NCBI GenBank assembly: GCA_902577945.1
Contig: CACHBB010000001.1
Coordinates: 1-64,000, forward strand
Length of the DNA stretch: 64,000 nt
Reading direction: 5' to 3'
Source: an uncultured Alphaproteobacteria bacterium
GTDB taxonomy: Bacteria; Pseudomonadota; Alphaproteobacteria; HIMB59; GCA-002718135
In this document: in pieces, positions 60,753-64,000 of the stretch
Layout of the letters: every line of letters begins with the position of its first letter
How positions within the stretch are numbered: position 1 is the first letter of the stretch
Program-made: the position numbers and the translations under genes
The notes under the pieces: generated by a model
Told to the model about the DNA's origin: nothing
The model's input: the letters and a program-made list of their open reading frames with translations, nothing else
Database searches by the model: none

Positions 60753-61860
60753 ATAAATCAACGTAGCTTTTTATCATTTGAGATTTTGAAAATGATTTTG
60801 ATATATACTCTTTACTTAGTGAAGAAAGATTAAAAAATTTTTCATCATCTAATTTTAAAATATTTTGAAGTTTTACAGGAATATCACTATATTTTAGAGG
60901 ATCTACTTTGTAGATGTCATCTAACTTCTCTAATTGATCCCTAACTCCTCCATAGTTAAATGAGAGTATCTTTTTTTTCATTATCAATGCTTCACTTATA
61001 ATTCTTCCAAATCCTTCAGCTTGTAAAGGAAAAGAGGCAATAATTGATGATAGATAGTATAAAATTTTTAAATCATCTCTAGACAGATTACCTATAATTT
61101 TGCAATTATGACTAAGGTTTAAGCTTTGAATTTTTTTCTGTAATTTTTCTGTATATGATTTATTTTTTGTGTCGCCTACAAAATACAATAAAAAATCATC
61201 ATTTTTCATCTTATTAAATATTTCTAAAAACTCAATTTGTCCTTTCCAGCTAGTTAACCTTGCTGGATAAAGTATAAGTTTTTTAAAAGTATCAATTTGG
61301 AATTTATTAATCAATTTATCTATTTTAAAATCTAAAATCTGTTTTTCAAAATATTTAACATCAACTCCTCTGTTAATTACTTTAATTTTTTTTGAGTCTA
61401 AATTGTATTTTGTACAAATTTCATTTTTTACATAATTTGAAATTGCAACAATTTGATCAACTTTTGATAATTGCTTATTATAGATTTTTTTTAAATAAGA
61501 ATTTCCACTATAAACATTATGGAATGTAGATATTGTTCTAAAGTTTTTATTTTTAATAAAACTTATAATCCATGCTGGCGCTCTTGATCGAACATGGACT
61601 ATATTTACATTTTGATCTATAATTATTTTTTTTAATTTATTTGCAATTATTGGATACCTAAAAAAATTTTTTGAATGAACTGCTAGTTGAAAATGAGCAG
61701 TATAATTTTTATTAATTTCATTAATTAAACGTCCTCCATTAGAAATAATACTATTTTTAAGCTTTAACTCAGATAAATAACTGGAAACATCAAGAGCACC
61801 TCTTTCTGCACCACCAGATTCTAGGGATGGAATTATTTGAGCTACATTAAATGATGACAT
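60733..61860 (-). CDS. GT4-family glycosyltransferase of the LPS core
   Basis: A 375-residue GT-B enzyme. QIIPSLESGGAERGALDVS at the N-terminus and NIVHVRSRAPAW near 84 are typical. The C-terminal domain has LILYPARLTSWKGQIEFLE and the donor E-x7-E region FPLQAEGFGRIISEALIMKK. Similar genes in Alphaproteobacteria lie next to GT9 heptosyltransferases and make the LPS core. Its start is divergent from the alpha/beta hydrolase with a 30-base gap. Confidence 0.9.
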   Translation of the reverse strand: MSSFNVAQIIPSLESGGAERGALDVSSYLSELKLKNSIISNGGRLINEINKNYTAHFQLAVHSKNFFRYPIIANKLKKIIIDQNVNIVHVRSRAPAWIISFIKNKNFRTISTFHNVYSGNSYLKKIYNKQLSKVDQIVAISNYVKNEICTKYNLDSKKIKVINRGVDVKYFEKQILDFKIDKLINKFQIDTFKKLILYPARLTSWKGQIEFLEIFNKMKNDDFLLYFVGDTKNKSYTEKLQKKIQSLNLSHNCKIIGNLSRDDLKILYYLSSIIASFPLQAEGFGRIISEALIMKKKILSFNYGGVRDQLEKLDDIYKVDPLKYSDIPVKLQNILKLDDEKFFNLSSLSKEYISKSFSKSQMIKSYVDLYEQQSI

Positions 61861-61890
61861 TTTATTAAAATATAAGTATTTGTATCAAAG

Positions 61891-62625
61891 ATGGCCTACT
61901 TTATTAATAAGAAAAAAGAAAAAATACATTATAAATCTGTTAAGGGTAAATCTCCTGGCATCATTTTTATCCATGGATTAAATTCTGATATGAGTGGTCA
62001 AAAAGCAATATCTGTTGAAAAATATGCTAGGAAAAACAAGCTTCGTTTTATTCGTTTTGAGTGCCGAGGTCATGGTAAATCTAGTGGAAAATTTGAAGAT
62101 TTTACAATCTCTGATTGGAAAAAAGATTTAATTGATATCATTGATAATATAGCTAAAGGTCCTCAAATACTTGTTGGAAGTAGCATGGGAGGATGGTTAA
62201 TGTTCTTAGCAGCTAAGTCAAGATCATCACGAATAGCTGGTATGATAGGACTTGCAGCAGCTCCAGATTATATAGATGGATTTTACAATGATCTTACTAC
62301 TAAGAAAAAAATAGAGTTGGGCAAAAAAGGATTTATTAGATATTCTTCTTATGGCTTTAGTTATCTTGTAAAAAAGAAATATATTATTGATGGAAGAAAA
62401 AATAAAATTTTAAATAAAGAATTTAAATGGAACAAACCCTTAATATTAATACAAGGTTTAAAAGATAATGTTGTTAAGCCAGATATTCCAGAAAAAATAG
62501 TTAAAAAAGTAAAAGGTAATCAAATTCAAATAAAGCTTTTAAAAAACAGTGATCATCGTTTGTCTGAGCCATTTGATCTAAAAGTAATTAATGAATCTAT
62601 TGCTTCTGTAATTAAAAAAAATTAA
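61891..62625 (+). CDS. Alpha/beta hydrolase
   Basis: A 244-residue hydrolase of the compact cytosolic type. The oxyanion region is IFIHGLNSDMSG (25-36). The nucleophile elbow is GSSMGG with Ser98. ECRGHGKSSGKFEDFT fits the family. The acid is probably the Asp in QGLKDNVVKP near 193, and the catalytic His sits in NSDHRLSEP near 222. The substrate is unknown; homologues are annotated as carboxylesterases or thioesterases. It converges on gltB with a four-base overlap. Confidence 0.88.
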   Translation: MAYFINKKKEKIHYKSVKGKSPGIIFIHGLNSDMSGQKAISVEKYARKNKLRFIRFECRGHGKSSGKFEDFTISDWKKDLIDIIDNIAKGPQILVGSSMGGWLMFLAAKSRSSRIAGMIGLAAAPDYIDGFYNDLTTKKKIELGKKGFIRYSSYGFSYLVKKKYIIDGRKNKILNKEFKWNKPLILIQGLKDNVVKPDIPEKIVKKVKGNQIQIKLLKNSDHRLSEPFDLKVINESIASVIKKN

Positions 62626-64000
62626 GCTGATTTTTCTTCTTTAATTAAAACTGGTTGATCAAATTTATTAATCATTTCTTTTGGAACTATCTGCCAAAAT
62701 AGTAATTTTTCATTATCCCAGTTATCTAATATATTTTGAGCATATTTAGAGTTTGTCTCTTTGACATGCTCTTCAATTTTTTGAATTAATATTTGTTCCC
62801 AATAGTTTGTCATTTGTTGTTGATAAAAAATGTCTTCAAGATTAATTCTTAGAGGAAGCGTACCCTCTTTGTCATAAACAAATGCCATACCACCTGTCAT
62901 TCCTGCTCCAAAATTATTACCAACCTCTCCAAGAATAACAGCACTTCCACCCGTCATATATTCACAACCATTATCTCCACAGCCTTCTATAACCGCATGT
63001 GCCCCTGAATTTCTTACACCAAATCTGTCTCCTGCAGTTCCTGCAGCAAATAATTTTCCTCGTGTTGCACCATATAGAATTGTATTTCCTATAATTACGT
63101 TTTTATTTGTTGGTAGTGATGAAGCAGAACTTGGTTGAATAACAATCTTACCTCCAGATAGTCCTTTTGCAACATAATCATTTGCATCTCCATAAACTCT
63201 TAAGGTAGTTCCTTGTACACTCCATGCACCAAAAGATTGACCAGCCGACCCATGAAAGTTAACAGTAAAAAAATCTTCATCAAGAGTGTTCATACCTTTT
63301 GTAGTTGTAATTTCAGAAGCTAATCTGGTTCCGATCGCTCTATCTGTATTTTGAATATTATAGTTTAACTCAATTTTATTATTATTATCAAAAAATGACT
63401 TTGCATCATCTATTATTTTTAAATCTAAACTATCATTTACTTTGTTAATAGTATTCTTTTTACTATTAAAATCTCCTACAGCTGAATCTATTGTTTGAAT
63501 GATTGGATTAAGATCAAGATCATCAAGATCTGAACTTCCTCTGCTTACTTGATAAAGAAGATCCGACCTTCCAACAACTTCATCTAGGGAATTAAAACCA
63601 AGGTTAGATAAAATTTCTCTAACTTCTTCGGCAATAAAGCTAAATAAATTAATAACTTTTTCAGGTGTGCCAGTAAACTTTTCTCTTAACTTTTCATCTT
63701 GAGAACATACTCCAACTGGGCAAGTATTAGAGTGACACTGTCTTACCATTATACAACCCATTGCAACTAAACTAGCTGTGCCAATACCGTATTCTTCCGC
63801 TCCAAGCATTGCAGCTATAACAATGTCTTTACCGGTTTTTAAACCACCGTCTGTTCTAAGAACTACTTTGTCTCTTAAGTTATTTAAAGATAAAACTTGA
63901 TGAACTTCACTTAAACCTAACTCCCATGGAAGACCTGCGTATTTAATACTTGTTTGAGGACTTGCACCAGTTCCACCATTATGGCCTGAAATTAAAATAG
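62622..64000 (-). CDS. gltB: Glutamate synthase large subunit, C-terminal part (5' end beyond window)
   Basis: The frame is open to the right edge, so about the last third of GltB is present. It begins inside the FMN/synthase domain (ISGHNGGTGASPQTSIKYAG, then LRTDGGLKTGKDIVIAAMLGAEEYG). The [3Fe-4S] cysteines follow in CIMVRQCHSNTCPVGVC. The C-terminal GXGXG beta-helix domain, with GSAGQSFGAWSV, GDANDYVAKGLSGG and GVRNSGAHAVIEGCGDNGCEYM, supports the structure. It makes glutamate from glutamine and 2-oxoglutarate with GltD. Stop at 62622-62624. Confidence 0.96.
   Translation of the reverse strand, partial: ILISGHNGGTGASPQTSIKYAGLPWELGLSEVHQVLSLNNLRDKVVLRTDGGLKTGKDIVIAAMLGAEEYGIGTASLVAMGCIMVRQCHSNTCPVGVCSQDEKLREKFTGTPEKVINLFSFIAEEVREILSNLGFNSLDEVVGRSDLLYQVSRGSSDLDDLDLNPIIQTIDSAVGDFNSKKNTINKVNDSLDLKIIDDAKSFFDNNNKIELNYNIQNTDRAIGTRLASEITTTKGMNTLDEDFFTVNFHGSAGQSFGAWSVQGTTLRVYGDANDYVAKGLSGGKIVIQPSSASSLPTNKNVIIGNTILYGATRGKLFAAGTAGDRFGVRNSGAHAVIEGCGDNGCEYMTGGSAVILGEVGNNFGAGMTGGMAFVYDKEGTLPLRINLEDIFYQQQMTNYWEQILIQKIEEHVKETNSKYAQNILDNWDNEKLLFWQIVPKEMINKFDQPVLIKEEKSA

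Noticed and set aside
60753-60761. TTG start for the minus-strand GT9 gene
   Set aside because: An ATG three codons later gives the normal GT9 N-terminus.
1-64000. CRISPR arrays, transposons, rRNA genes, riboswitches
   Set aside because: No regularly spaced repeats, transposase genes, terminal inverted repeats or rRNA sequences were seen, and no leader matched a riboswitch class I can recognise.

Overview
The window is strongly AT-rich and very gene-dense, with most neighbouring genes overlapping or separated by a few bases. Gene content and order are alphaproteobacterial: ybjN-proC, ubiK/lgt/MidA/pgeF, prs-rplY-pth-ychF, petABC, rpmH-rnpA-yidD-yidC-engB-argB-HAD-dapD-dapE, ffs-dnaX-ybaB-recR, cytochrome c/kdsB/pheA and infC-rpmI-rplT-pheST. 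A bc1 complex, LPS genes (kdsB, two GT9 glycosyltransferases) and a streamlined layout suggest a free-living aerobic Gram-negative alphaproteobacterium of the small-genome marine type (SAR11, HIMB59 or AEGEAN-169-like). The exact lineage cannot be fixed from this window.

Layout. 1-1.8 kb: OmpR/EnvZ-like two-component pair (regulator truncated). 1.8-4.1 kb, minus: tRNA-binding protein, COQ9/TetR-like protein, proC, ybjN. 4.2-10.4 kb: ubiK (minus), then lgt, MidA-type methyltransferase, pgeF, prs, rplY, pth, ychF (plus). 10.4-13.0 kb: petABC (minus). 13.1-16.7 kb: trmL, pirin, a short CCA-type enzyme, a PNPOx-like protein, panC. 16.7-23.4 kb: a nearly gapless plus-strand run from rpmH to dapE behind a good promoter. 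23.4-28.7 kb: dehydrogenase, glycosyltransferase, two unlisted small genes, Xaa-Pro aminopeptidase, PLP dehydratase. 28.7-36.0 kb: DUF1289 and CIA30 proteins, then minus-strand truA-fmt-def-recR-ybaB-dnaX preceded by the SRP RNA gene ffs, then pheA and kdsB. 36.1-43.1 kb: membrane cytochrome c, HisN-like phosphatase, yejABEF oligopeptide importer.

43.1-52.2 kb is the accessory part. It holds a TPR-methyltransferase fusion, an unknown exported protein between a degenerate tRNA-Ser 3' half and an intact tRNA-Ser(GGA), and genes for polyprenyl-phosphate-linked surface glycan synthesis (putative glycosyltransferase, UbiA/DPPR-synthase-like enzyme, large membrane protein, GT4 enzyme, SAM-methyltransferase-like protein). 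The core resumes with lepA, pheT, pheS, rplT, rpmI, infC (52.2-58.7 kb). Then come two GT9 enzymes, a GT4 enzyme, an alpha/beta hydrolase and the 3' part of gltB at the right edge.

The observations most worth following are the tRNA-Ser-flanked cassette, the divergent UbiA/membrane-protein pair with three bases between start codons, a possible recoding site at the end of the dnaX core, the unlisted small-protein pair, the infC start without ATG plus a GC-rich hairpin before rpmI, and a PNWY (not PEWY) motif in cytochrome b. I see no CRISPR array, rRNA operon, prophage, transposase or convincing defence system, and no clear intrinsic terminator.
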